Positions 7,929-15,418 of a stretch of 64,000 nt of DNA are shown piece by piece. A model generated the notes under the pieces. It was not told the origin of the DNA and searched no databases. It saw only the letters and a program-made list of their open reading frames with translations. The translations under genes were made by a program, and so were the position numbers. How positions within the stretch are numbered: position 1 is the first letter of the stretch; each line of letters starts with the position of its first letter. Origin of the DNA: Solidesulfovibrio aerotolerans (GTDB lineage Bacteria; Desulfobacterota; Desulfovibrionia; Desulfovibrionales; Desulfovibrionaceae). Where the stretch lies: positions 1 to 64,000 of the forward strand of contig NZ_WVUD01000024.1 in assembly GCF_009856865.1 (NCBI RefSeq), written 5' to 3'.

Positions 7929-8330
7929 CTAGTTGGTAATCTGAGACCTATGCGTTTTGATTTTCATGTCTTCAGCTACGATATGATCAATTAGCCAATG
8001 CCTAATAAATTTAAGTATTTCATTGATATTGATCGCTTGGTTGTCGTTTAGTGACCTTTGAAATTCTGCAACCATTGATTTGAGTTCAAAATGCTTAGCC
8101 TTGTGTCGCGGAAGATCTGGGTAGTCAAGACTTTCCATGTATAATTCTTCATTTTTAAAATGAGTCATAGTATATTGCTTAAGATTCTCAAATAAGTTTT
8201 TTATAATATCGTTATCGTTGTCAGTCGCTGCTATCGCCAACTGATTCATCCAGGAAACTAGTTGCTTGTGTTCCCCGTCGATTGTAGATATATTCAACAT
8301 GAGTTTGTCTGACCAAGCTAACAGGGGCAT
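7929..8330 (-). CDS. Bacteriohemerythrin
   Basis: 133 residues, a complete single-domain hemerythrin. All seven expected di-iron ligands are visible: His21, His57 and Glu61 (HFKNE), His76 and His80 (HKAKH), His116 and Asp121 (HIVAED). Such proteins bind oxygen reversibly and in anaerobes such as Desulfovibrio serve oxygen sensing or delivery. It is the first gene inside the left att site, 160 bases from it. A second hemerythrin (34383-34847) lies near the other end of the element. Confidence 0.9.
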   Translation of the reverse strand: MPLLAWSDKLMLNISTIDGEHKQLVSWMNQLAIAATDNDNDIIKNLFENLKQYTMTHFKNEELYMESLDYPDLPRHKAKHFELKSMVAEFQRSLNDNQAININEILKFIRHWLIDHIVAEDMKIKTHRSQITN

Positions 8331-8432
8331 AGGTCCTCACTTTTCGAATAATTTATTCGACACATGACTTGCTGTCCAGCATTAAACTAGTATAGCCGCG
8401 CAGTGTAAATCAATAAATATTATTAGTGTTAA

Positions 8433-8462
8433 AAAGGCAGGTGGCTAAACCATCCTGCCTTT
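8433..8462 (-). terminator. Intrinsic terminator of the 8.5-kb small zinc protein gene
   Basis: AAAGGCAGG (8433-8441) pairs perfectly with CCTGCCTTT (8454-8462), extended by TGG/CCA inside, and is followed by TTTTT on the minus strand. Confidence 0.8.
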
Positions 8463-8479
8463 AGTAACTACCTAACAGA

Positions 8480-8854
8480 TTAAACGTATGTTGTCTTGCT
8501 TAACAGTGCATCTACTATTTTTTTATGCCCATGCTCTGGACTTACGCATTTGTTGTCAGATGATCTCTCCTCAACACCTGAAGCACAATCTGTATTTTCT
8601 GTATACAGGTCAAGTGCGATCTGCTTGTAAGCATCATTAACAGACAAATCAGAATATTTGCTTGGTTTGTAAAAATTCTCAATGTGTATTCCTGTAGTAA
8701 AGCTATAAATTCCCGAAGAGAAATCTTCAATTGAATACTTGTGTCTGTTAGGAACGAAGTCATTTAAATAACAATCCAAACAAAACCAGGAATACTTAGC
8801 TCTTGGTTTGTAGTTCTTGCCACACAAAACGCATTTCTTGTCTCTAAATGCCAT
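8480..8854 (-). CDS. Small protein with N-terminal zinc-ribbon-like Cys pairs
   Basis: 124 residues from the ATG at 8854, chosen for GGAG seven bases upstream; a start four codons earlier lacks this. The N-terminus has CVLCGKNYKPRAKYSWFCLD followed by C, two CxxC pairs 17 residues apart, a probable zinc site. The rest is unremarkable and unrecognised. Followed by a strong terminator. Same strand as the integrase block, and a second small Cys-pair protein lies just upstream; both look like accessory genes of the mobile element. Confidence 0.6.
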   Translation of the reverse strand: MAFRDKKCVLCGKNYKPRAKYSWFCLDCYLNDFVPNRHKYSIEDFSSGIYSFTTGIHIENFYKPSKYSDLSVNDAYKQIALDLYTENTDCASGVEERSSDNKCVSPEHGHKKIVDALLSKTTYV

Positions 8855-8890
8855 AATAAACTCCAAAAGTTTCTTGTTATTGTTTTTACA

Positions 8891-9160
8891 TTAGTCCCAG
8901 CAGTCGTCATCTCTTGAACTACTGCCGTAGATGTTTCCATAGTTAATAGTAGGTTTTGCTTTTTCTTTTTCAAGGTTGACTACATATGCTCTTACTTCAT
9001 TCCAATGGCCTGACAAATCTTTTACGCTATGAGTATCTTTGAAAGGCAAATAAAATCTAATGTAGCATTTTTTGTCGATAGTTGACCAAAGTTTGTCTGC
9101 CTGAGCCATAAACGGATCACCACAGCATTCACAAGTCTTCTTTTTGGAACCTTTTCTCAT
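8891..9160 (-). CDS. Small Lys-rich protein with Cys cluster
   Basis: 89 residues from the ATG at 9160, selected for GGAGA six bases upstream. It begins MRKGSKKKTCECCGDPF and has a further Cys in KKCYIRFY, so a degenerate zinc finger is possible; the tail is acidic (SSSRDDDCWD). It lies between the integrase gene and the other Cys-pair protein. Unrecognised; a nucleic-acid-binding accessory role would fit the basic N-terminus but is not shown. Confidence 0.5.
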   Translation of the reverse strand: MRKGSKKKTCECCGDPFMAQADKLWSTIDKKCYIRFYLPFKDTHSVKDLSGHWNEVRAYVVNLEKEKAKPTINYGNIYGSSSRDDDCWD

Positions 9161-9182
9161 AACCGTCTCCTGTTTTATGTTG

Positions 9183-9219
9183 ATTGGACCTCTTCCCACA
9201 AAGAGGTCCAATCTTTTTA
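9183..9219 (+). terminator. Strong hairpin with T-run on the plus strand
   Basis: A perfect 13-bp stem (GATTGGACCTCTT, AAGAGGTCCAATC) with a 6-base loop is followed by TTTTT on the plus strand. Both neighbouring genes are on the minus strand, so the terminator faces transcription coming from the left edge of the element toward the integrase gene, perhaps shielding it from antisense reading. Confidence 0.55.
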
Positions 9220-9222
9220 AGT

Positions 9223-10347
9223 TTATGCAAGTTCAGGTAACAAACCGACAGCACGTTCTTTTTCTCCGGCAAGACAATGATAGTAGTGACTTGTTGTCGT
9301 TGAAATCATTGAATGCCCAAGAAGTTTTGATACTGCTGCCAAGTCTGCACCTTTACTCAACATGGTTGTCGCAAAGAGGTGTCTAAGGTCATACATCCTG
9401 ACAGGGTAAGTAATCCCTGCCCGTTCACATGCTCTTCTAAATCCTTTGCGAATCATTCCAACCTGTTTGCCTCTGTACTCAATCACGAATCCAGCCTGAG
9501 ATTGAGCTCTTTTCTCCTTCATCTTCTCCAGAAGAGTTGATGCAATGGGCACAGACCGATAAGTCTTGGTTTTACTCGCATATATTCGGGCGATGCCTTT
9601 CTCGAAATCAATGTGTTCCCATCGCAGAGCAAGGAGTTCAGATTCACCAGGTCGAGTCCCCAAGCTGAAGCATACCTCCATAGCCCATCGAGCATGAGGT
9701 TCAGCACATTCCATAATTCTCTTGACGTCATCGACGGTAAGTTGGACCTCTCGCTGCTTCTCTTTTGATTTTCTTCTGCCAGTCATGGGGTTTACCTTGG
9801 TAAGATCCATGGTGACACCGAAATTGAAGATTGCATTGACGTAGTCCCCATACCGGTTCACGGTCATCTGGGTTCGGGGCCGTTTTTGTTTCCCATTTGT
9901 CTCCTGGAAAAACCGAATGAACGGCACCATGTCCCCTATGTAGGTCATTTCATTCACAACTCTGTCGCCGATGAGGGGATTGAACTGGTTCTTGATCATT
10001 TTTGCAAGTTTTGAGGTGTTTTTTTCGGTGCGACCAGAAACCTTGAGATGTTCAAGGTATTTTGAAGTGAGTTCCCGAAATGTCATACCCACCGATTGTT
10101 GAACACCTATGGTCGGATAGGTATTTTCCTGAATCACCAATGCCGGTTCAGTTGAAGTATAGGTGATCACCTGTGGCGATATCGGAGGAGTAAGCCGCCC
10201 TACTCCACTCGGTTCCTTAACAGCAGTATTAAATTGTTCTGCCAGGGCAGCTGCTTCATCACCTCTACCAAAAGACTTATCCCGTCTTTTACCATTCTCA
10301 TCATGATAAAAGACCATCCATCGTCCATCTCTTTGATAGACGCCCAT
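9223..10347 (-). CDS. Tyrosine recombinase (integrase of the element)
   Basis: 374 residues from the ATG at 10347, which has GGAGG six bases upstream. N-terminal Arm-like segment (MGVYQRDGRWMVFYHDENGK), SAM-like core-binding domain about 90-190, catalytic domain about 200-370 with Arg in SLGTRPGES, Lys in SKTKTYRSVP, YDLRHLFAT (Arg and His), LGHSMIST, and the nucleophile Tyr in SHYYH. The first box position is Tyr instead of His, common in phage-type integrases. Being the full-length recombinase next to the left att, it is the best candidate for inserting the element into tRNA-Thr. Confidence 0.9.
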   Translation of the reverse strand: MGVYQRDGRWMVFYHDENGKRRDKSFGRGDEAAALAEQFNTAVKEPSGVGRLTPPISPQVITYTSTEPALVIQENTYPTIGVQQSVGMTFRELTSKYLEHLKVSGRTEKNTSKLAKMIKNQFNPLIGDRVVNEMTYIGDMVPFIRFFQETNGKQKRPRTQMTVNRYGDYVNAIFNFGVTMDLTKVNPMTGRRKSKEKQREVQLTVDDVKRIMECAEPHARWAMEVCFSLGTRPGESELLALRWEHIDFEKGIARIYASKTKTYRSVPIASTLLEKMKEKRAQSQAGFVIEYRGKQVGMIRKGFRRACERAGITYPVRMYDLRHLFATTMLSKGADLAAVSKLLGHSMISTTTSHYYHCLAGEKERAVGLLPELA

Positions 10348-10449
10348 AAACACCTCCAAAGTGTAGTATGTGACTTAATTTTTGTAGATTTTAAGTAGTC
10401 GGTCGAATAATATCAGCAATTCTCAATGAAGCATTCAAAATGTGATCAA

Positions 10450-10480
10450 ATCAAAGGGCAATCAAGCCCCTTGATGGTTG
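10450..10480 (-). terminator. Hairpin downstream of the second recombinase gene
   Basis: ATCAAAGGGC pairs with GCCCCTTGAT with one mismatch across six bases, immediately after the stop at 10483 on the minus strand, then TTTGATTT. A moderate intrinsic terminator. Confidence 0.5.
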
Positions 10481-10482
10481 AA

Positions 10483-11040
10483 TTAGATAATGTTCAGTAA
10501 AATTTCTTCTACTTCCTCCTCTTGAACCCCCAGATATCTTCGAGTAATCGAAGGACTGGAATGGTTTAATCTTTTTGCGAGGACTTCCCATGAAACACCA
10601 AAGGTCTTTCTCTGATGATAAGTCCAGGTTTTTCGCAGCGAATGTGCTCCAAAATTACCTTTAAGATTAACTGATTCAGTCCACCGCTTGACATATTTTG
10701 TCACTGCGAAGGTTGTTAAAGGGTAATTGCTGCCTTTTCTGCTTTTGAACAGAAAATGATCAGAATCATCCCTTACGGTTCGTAAATACGAATCAAGAGC
10801 AGATTTAATCTCCTTATTCAAGATGAAGACATTTTCTTTACCTGTCTTCTTCTCGCGCAAGGTTATCCGTTCTCCAACTTTGATGTCCTTTACATCACTG
10901 ATTTTTAATGCAAGTAAATCTTGGACACGGAGGCCAGAGTTGCAACCCAGGACAAAGAGTAGTTTGTCACGAGGATTGTCACTCAGGATCTTTTTGATAC
11001 TCTTGATAGTTTTGAGGTCTATGATAGGTTCAACCTTCAT
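10483..11040 (-). CDS. Short tyrosine recombinase, catalytic domain only
   Basis: 185 residues from the ATG at 11040 (GGAGG five bases upstream). It consists almost entirely of the catalytic domain: Arg in SGLRVQDLL, Lys in KKTGKENVF, HSLRKT, LNHSSPSIT and the nucleophile Tyr in RRYLG. The N-terminal core-binding domain of XerC/D-type enzymes is missing, as in small phage and integron-like recombinases. All catalytic positions are kept, so it may be active, perhaps in resolving element dimers or as an excision factor. It sits upstream of and in line with the main integrase. Confidence 0.82.
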   Translation of the reverse strand: MKVEPIIDLKTIKSIKKILSDNPRDKLLFVLGCNSGLRVQDLLALKISDVKDIKVGERITLREKKTGKENVFILNKEIKSALDSYLRTVRDDSDHFLFKSRKGSNYPLTTFAVTKYVKRWTESVNLKGNFGAHSLRKTWTYHQRKTFGVSWEVLAKRLNHSSPSITRRYLGVQEEEVEEILLNII

Positions 11041-11173
11041 CTTTCCCTCCAATTCCCAGTTTTAGTTCAGGGACATTGAAAACGGACATACAAATTGCCC
11101 CTTCAAGGATACCCCTCGAGGGACTCGGCAATAACCATTTAAATTTCTTCAATAAATCCATTCCTAATTCCCC

Positions 11174-11203
11174 AATGTACGTTATTATAATAAAACGTAC
11201 ATT
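11174..11203. promoter_or_regulatory. Palindrome, possible operator for the short recombinase
   Basis: AATGTACGTT and AACGTACATT form a 10-bp inverted repeat with a 10-base spacer about 130 bases upstream of the short recombinase gene. No T-run follows on either strand, so it is more likely a protein-binding site than a terminator. Confidence 0.35.
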
Positions 11204-11262
11204 CCTTTAAAGTATTATTTCTGTATAACTTTAGACAATAAAACATAACCTTGCGCCGATTA

Positions 11263-11296
11263 GTTAAAAAATAGTCACATCTTTCGATATGACTAT
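11263..11296 (-). terminator. Intrinsic terminator of the AbrB-like gene
   Basis: On the minus strand an 11-bp stem (ATAGTCATATC with GATGTGACTAT, one G-T pair) closes on a GAAA loop and is followed by six T residues. Confidence 0.8.
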
Positions 11297-11314
11297 GGTT
11301 CAGGTTCTAAACAC

Positions 11315-11692
11315 TCACACCTTGGTCAGAATGATCATTTCATTCTCAACCGAGACAGAGAATTCATCTCCTTCGGTAATGACAAGACCTTGTAAATCAA
11401 GGCTCTTCAGGTAAAGCTTGAGTTCAAACTTGTTGTTCACCTTCGGCCTTCTCGAGTTCTTCAGGTATAAACCCTTGACCTCGTAGAATGTCCTGTCATC
11501 GCTCATCAGCTTTAAAACGTATTGCTTCAAAGTCTGGCGATGAGTGATACCCATCTTAACCATGATATCCGATGCATCCATATTGGTAGTGATGCACTCG
11601 CGGAGGATCGAAGGATTGTACTTCGACTCTACCTTCTTCTTTTCAGAAACCTCTTGAACGTCGCCAGATGTGTTATCCGTCTTCTTGCTCAT
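11315..11692 (-). CDS. Small protein, possible AbrB/SpoVT-like DNA-binding C-terminus
   Basis: 125 residues, AGGAG before the ATG. Residues about 30-65 have a helix-turn-helix feel (SDIMVKMGITHRQTLKQYVL). The C-terminal GLVITEGDEFSVSVENEMI followed by ILTKV resembles the swapped-hairpin AbrB/MazE motif (GLKEGDxVxVxxxDGxIxL). Such proteins are transition-state or antitoxin-type regulators. No toxin gene is adjacent. It is a single-gene unit with its own strong terminator. Assignment is a motif-level guess. Confidence 0.45.
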   Translation of the reverse strand: MSKKTDNTSGDVQEVSEKKKVESKYNPSILRECITTNMDASDIMVKMGITHRQTLKQYVLKLMSDDRTFYEVKGLYLKNSRRPKVNNKFELKLYLKSLDLQGLVITEGDEFSVSVENEMIILTKV

Positions 11693-11766
11693 ACAAGCTC
11701 CTTGGTTTAGGTTGGTTATTAATTTCTCTATTGGTCAGTAGAATGTTCAAGATATTATGGTAATAA

Positions 11767-11983
11767 GCTATTCAGACTGGTTTTGCGCAAGATTAAGATG
11801 ATCATCCCGGGGCCAAAAACGTGAATTGGTGCCAGGATCAATTCTCCTGGGTTTTCGGTCACGGGGGACAGTAAACCATAGGGCAAGCCCCAAACGGCCC
11901 AGGACGGGGCGTATATAGCCCTGAATTTCTGGTGCCTGGGGGAGTGGATCGGTGCCGGGGTCAAAGGGGAGAGCTATTCAGAT
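11767..11983. repeat. GC-rich mosaic insert with inverted repeats
   Basis: A GC-rich patch in an AT-rich desert, bordered by GCTATTCAGA at both sides (11769 and 11973). It contains CCAGGA/TCCTGG and GCCCC/GGGGC hairpins and the repeated motif GGTGCCAGGATCAA / GGTGCCGGGGTCAA near its ends. A related GACACCGGGGTCAG heads both 71-bp repeats at 13.1-13.4 kb. This looks like a REP-type or miniature mobile sequence; no transposase gene is inside. Confidence 0.4.
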
Positions 11984-12000
11984 CAAATTCTGAAACAAGA

Positions 12001-12030
12001 AAAGGACCAAGCCCGAAGGCAAGGTCCTTT
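12001..12030 (-). terminator. Intrinsic terminator ending the structured region
   Basis: AAAGGACC and GGTCCTTT pair, with an inner GCC-UUCG-GGC on the minus strand, followed by TTTTCTTG. The extra-stable UUCG tetraloop in the minus sense sets the likely direction of transcription of the region above it. Confidence 0.75.
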
Positions 12031-12770
12031 AATTTAGAAACGTAGCTTGCCGCCGACAATGGTGATCATGACCCACCACAGCCGGCGACAATTAGAGGAT
12101 CGAATGAATCGTTGCCGATCCAAGCGTCCTTAACAACTCAACGGACGGTTTTCCCGTATTGAGCTGAAGCGAGAGATATTTTGTTATATATTATAAGTAT
12201 ATTAAGCTAGTCTTGATTCGTTTAAAGTCACAACAAACAGTCACATCTTAAACAGTCTACATTAGTCGAGTATGTTTTCAAGACATATAAATAATCTACA
12301 AACATTTTTTCTCTCGCTGTATCCCTTACGGATACGCAGCCATTCTCACTGAAGATTAACATCTCCAATGCTTTTGCTATAAATAGCATCCAGTGAGAAC
12401 TTCCCTTGGTTTAGGTCAAGTCTATGTAAAGACCGTCCCGAACCTAATCGCTTACGTATGAATAGAAGATTTTGATTCTTCTGAACCGTTTAATTCGGTA
12501 AACTTCAGTTTGCCATGAACTTCGTTCATCATACGCGCCACCTTGGTTTCTTCATGATAATCATGAATACGGGCCAGCCTTCTAGTCTCAATCCCTTTCA
12601 ACAACTGAATCACTTCATATTGTCTAGATATTGCTCAAATACTCTTGTTCGATGGAGCCGACAAGTAGCTTTGAACTTTGAGCCAATTTTATTTTTTTGA
12701 CTTTACAGATTATTTAGAAAATCTGTTGCATTGACTTGCATCAACACTTGACCAGCGACCTAATGCAAGG
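12001..12770 (-). ncRNA. Candidate large structured RNA with terminal hairpin
   Basis: Successive hairpins can be drawn by eye: 12001-12030 (GGACC stem with a UUCG loop and T-run on the minus strand), 12047-12091, 12097-12121, 12137-12163 (two stacked stems with a GAAA-type loop), 12316-12340 (GUAA loop), 12343-12399 (perfect 9 bp, with an inner hairpin), 12411-12447 (with inner GTCT/AGAC), 12464-12482, 12485-12499, 12515-12529, 12551-12567 and 12705-12726. Loop types and the terminator favour the minus strand. No protein of normal length is encoded; a 53-codon frame from a GTG at 12613 to TAA 12452 (ARIHDYHEETKVARMMNEV) is the main alternative, i.e. a decayed gene. I cannot match a known RNA family. 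Confidence 0.35.
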
Positions 12771-13122
12771 CACCCATGGCACTTTAACTACGCTATTTTG
12801 TTTGTGTGATTATTGATACGTCTTGAAACAATTGTCGACCTTAGTAGACTGTTCGTTTTTAGATGTGATCTGCTGAAATTCGTAAAAAATCTTCATGATC
12901 GCATAAATATACAATAATATTAAGTATTAATTTCTCTTTACTGCATGAGAATATTGCCGAATAAACTATGCAGTACCATCCCTCCTTGTATTGTAGCTAG
13001 CGACAGATGTCTAACTTAAAGGTAAGTATCCAATTAAGGAACTTATCTAATGTCAATCTTTGAAAAAGAGAGGATGCTCAATCATGGATTTGCACCATCT
13101 CTTAGTCTTAAGTTATATCAGG
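12771..13122. other. Gene-free stretch between structured region and direct repeats
   Basis: About 350 AT-rich bases with short hairpins only (for example GACAGATGTC near 13002). I see no coding potential, tRNA or clear promoter here. Confidence 0.4.
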
Positions 13123-13193
13123 ATTTTGAGGACACCGGGGTCAGTTTGGTATATCAGTTTTACTTCTTAAATTTTAAATATTATAAATATATA
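13123..13193. repeat. 71-bp direct repeat downstream of the replicase, copy 1
   Basis: Identical for 71 bases to 13374-13444. It begins ATTTTGAGGACACCGGGGTC and ends in an AT-only stretch (ATTATAAATATATA). The repeats lie 3' of the replicase gene, where plasmids of the ColE2 type keep their origin, so a role as replication origin or iterons is possible. Confidence 0.7.
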
Positions 13194-13373
13194 AAATGTT
13201 AAGGCAGTTATAATAGTTTTAATTAATATATTTAAACATACTACCAGTATTACATATATAATATCTAAAACAAATACAATAAGTATTAAAGTTACAATGC
13301 ATAGCAAAAATTCAAAGTTTATATTGTATATTAATTTCTTCTGGAGACACAATTTAATTATAACTTTGTTATT

Positions 13374-13444
13374 ATTTTGAGGACACCGGGGTCAGTTTGG
13401 TATATCAGTTTTACTTCTTAAATTTTAAATATTATAAATATATA
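13374..13444. repeat. 71-bp direct repeat downstream of the replicase, copy 2
   Basis: Second copy, 251 bases from the first, with unrelated AT-rich sequence between. The stop of the replicase is 127 bases further on. Nothing else that looks like a gene is found from 13194 to 13570. Confidence 0.7.
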
Positions 13445-13570
13445 TACGATTATGACAAATACATTTATAATTTATAATAAGATACAAACCAAAAAAGATA
13501 TGTACTAATTTTATACCTATTGAACTAATTATGTAAGTTAAAAAAATATTTTACATATAATACACATATT

Positions 13571-15418
13571 TTATTTTGTTATACTAAGCTGCAATTGCTT
13601 ACTTTTAAAGTAACTATCAATCATATCATTCCTCAGCCGAATCGTATTCTTAGATAGACCGGTTACTTTAACTAGGTTTCGGTTGCTTATAATCATCCCT
13701 TTTCCCATCAATTCATCGACGGCATTCAATATTAATGAGTCATTGTTAAACATTTTAGTCTTATGGGTATGCTTAGTACCAAGGGCTTTGTTTTCTTTCT
13801 GAAGTTTAGAACGCTCATCATCGCTTATATTTTTTTGTATAGGCTGAAGACCCATGACTCCAAAGTTCTTTATAACTCTACCATATCGCTTGTCATCACG
13901 CTTCGGCCATATCCACTCTGAAACAAATTTAGTCTTCTCATGAATTACATAATTTTGCATCGGACCTTTGTCTGGCCAATGCAGAGGTATTGTATCGGAA
14001 TTATATTTATTTAAATAAGCATACATGTCTTGTTTAAAAGAATTTATATCAAAATGTTTCTTGACATTAAGAAATCCCCATTTTCTAGCTATGTTAAACA
14101 ATTCAGGATCACGCCCAGCATAGATAGAACTTCTTGTTGCTTCAAAGTACTCTTTAATTGATGGCAAATTTACGAAGCTAGCAAGTTCTTTCAAACTGTA
14201 AGCTTTATCTACCCATGTTGTCGCCCAAGAGTTGGAGAATGGATTTTTTATTGATGAATGATTGTAAGATCGGTCAGCGTTAAGCTGTTGATCGTAAGCA
14301 AACCTGATAGCTTTGAAATAAGCAACTGGTTTCTTTAGAATTGCAGTCTTATTATATTCACATGGCCAATAGACTGGTGTCGTAAGTTCATAAACTATAT
14401 GAGATCGACCATTATGAGTATTGACAATAGTTATCGTTGGTTCGGGAAGTTTACAGGCCTTCCATGCAGAAGCCGAGTCAGTATAATCTAAATCAAAGCA
14501 CATATAGGAACGTCTTGACTTAGGAAACATCAAGTAGTTACTGTTTTTAAAAGCTTCATTAGGGTAGGTTGCACGTTCAATCTCTTTTCCGAATCCCCAC
14601 CAGACAATGTCATCGAAATGATCCTTAAACCTTCTTTGGGGTGAAGAGTCTTCATAACCATCGTCTTCTTCAAAATCGGGAGTCTCATAGTCATTGTAAA
14701 TCGGTTTAATATTATAATTCACTTCATCAGGTTCAATGCCTTTTGAATTACTTGGTCTTGCATTACTATCCGCGAACGATTCTTTTCTACACAAGTCTAG
14801 AACCCATTCCGGTGCATCCGCGATAGGCAAGTTATCCTGGATAGTATAAAACTGCATAGTGACAGGATGGATTGAACCTGGCGCGACCACTTGACTTCTA
14901 CAACCAAGAATATCAAAAGCTACAACTTGCTTCTTAATACCACTACAAACACTAATCTCGCCCCATTCTTGGTATCTTCCGTATGTAAACTGATCTTTTG
15001 GATATTTGAAATAATAATGAGGTTTGCCACTTCCAGTTTTTACTGTAAAAGTATTCGTGTATGCAGAATCGATATGATGGTTTCGAATATATTGATCGAA
15101 TAGTTTGATATTGTCCACATCGAGTACTATTATACCACTGGCAAGACCGCAGGCTATGCCTGCATTGTTGCTGATGTAGTCAAAAGCCTCGAACTCTTTT
15201 TTTGTGTAACAAGCTTCAGTCCAACCTCTTTTTATCGGGGCTTTAGCAACTTTAGTTTTTGTTGAATATGTACGAACTGGGATTAAGGAAAATATTTCAG
15301 AAAGTGCACTGTAAATATCAAGACGAGCAAAGTCATCAAAATCTTTGAGATTATTGATTGCTTCTACGAGTTCAATCGGAAGTGGTGTCTGGCTCTCATT
15401 AGTACTGTTCTCTGACAT
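13571..15418 (-). CDS. Replication initiator fusing a prim-pol domain to a plasmid replicase
   Basis: 615 residues. Residues 46-215 match a bifunctional primase/polymerase (AEP) domain: IIVLDVDN (Asp100, Asp102), SGKPHYY (His134), FDILGCRSQVVAPGSIHP (Asp169, His184). Residues about 270-415 form a second AEP-type unit of the plasmid replicase family (ColE2 Rep-like): MCFDLDYTDSASAW (Asp309, Asp311), NTHNGRSHIVYEL (His340), then NHSSIKNPFSNSW. Residues 434-449 (AGRDPELFNIARKWGF) match the PriCT-1 helix bundle, and 577-600 is a helix-turn-helix. So two primase modules are in one chain, each with its metal-binding acids. It probably starts element replication with the repeats downstream as origin. 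Domain calls are by eye. Confidence 0.78.
   Translation of the reverse strand: MSENSTNESQTPLPIELVEAINNLKDFDDFARLDIYSALSEIFSLIPVRTYSTKTKVAKAPIKRGWTEACYTKKEFEAFDYISNNAGIACGLASGIIVLDVDNIKLFDQYIRNHHIDSAYTNTFTVKTGSGKPHYYFKYPKDQFTYGRYQEWGEISVCSGIKKQVVAFDILGCRSQVVAPGSIHPVTMQFYTIQDNLPIADAPEWVLDLCRKESFADSNARPSNSKGIEPDEVNYNIKPIYNDYETPDFEEDDGYEDSSPQRRFKDHFDDIVWWGFGKEIERATYPNEAFKNSNYLMFPKSRRSYMCFDLDYTDSASAWKACKLPEPTITIVNTHNGRSHIVYELTTPVYWPCEYNKTAILKKPVAYFKAIRFAYDQQLNADRSYNHSSIKNPFSNSWATTWVDKAYSLKELASFVNLPSIKEYFEATRSSIYAGRDPELFNIARKWGFLNVKKHFDINSFKQDMYAYLNKYNSDTIPLHWPDKGPMQNYVIHEKTKFVSEWIWPKRDDKRYGRVIKNFGVMGLQPIQKNISDDERSKLQKENKALGTKHTHKTKMFNNDSLILNAVDELMGKGMIISNRNLVKVTGLSKNTIRLRNDMIDSYFKSKQLQLSITK

Noticed and set aside
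9223-10347. Loss of integrase activity because the first box residue is Tyr instead of His
   Set aside because: YDLRH is common in active phage-type integrases; all other catalytic residues are present.
12452-12613. A 53-codon minus-strand gene from GTG (VIQLLKGIETRRLARIHDYH)
   Set aside because: It looks protein-like and an upstream frame ends at the same GTGA, but there is no ribosome-binding site and several perfect hairpins run through it. Kept only as the alternative to the RNA hypothesis.
13123-13444. CRISPR array
   Set aside because: Only two copies of a 71-bp repeat with a 180-bp spacer; repeat and spacer lengths do not fit.
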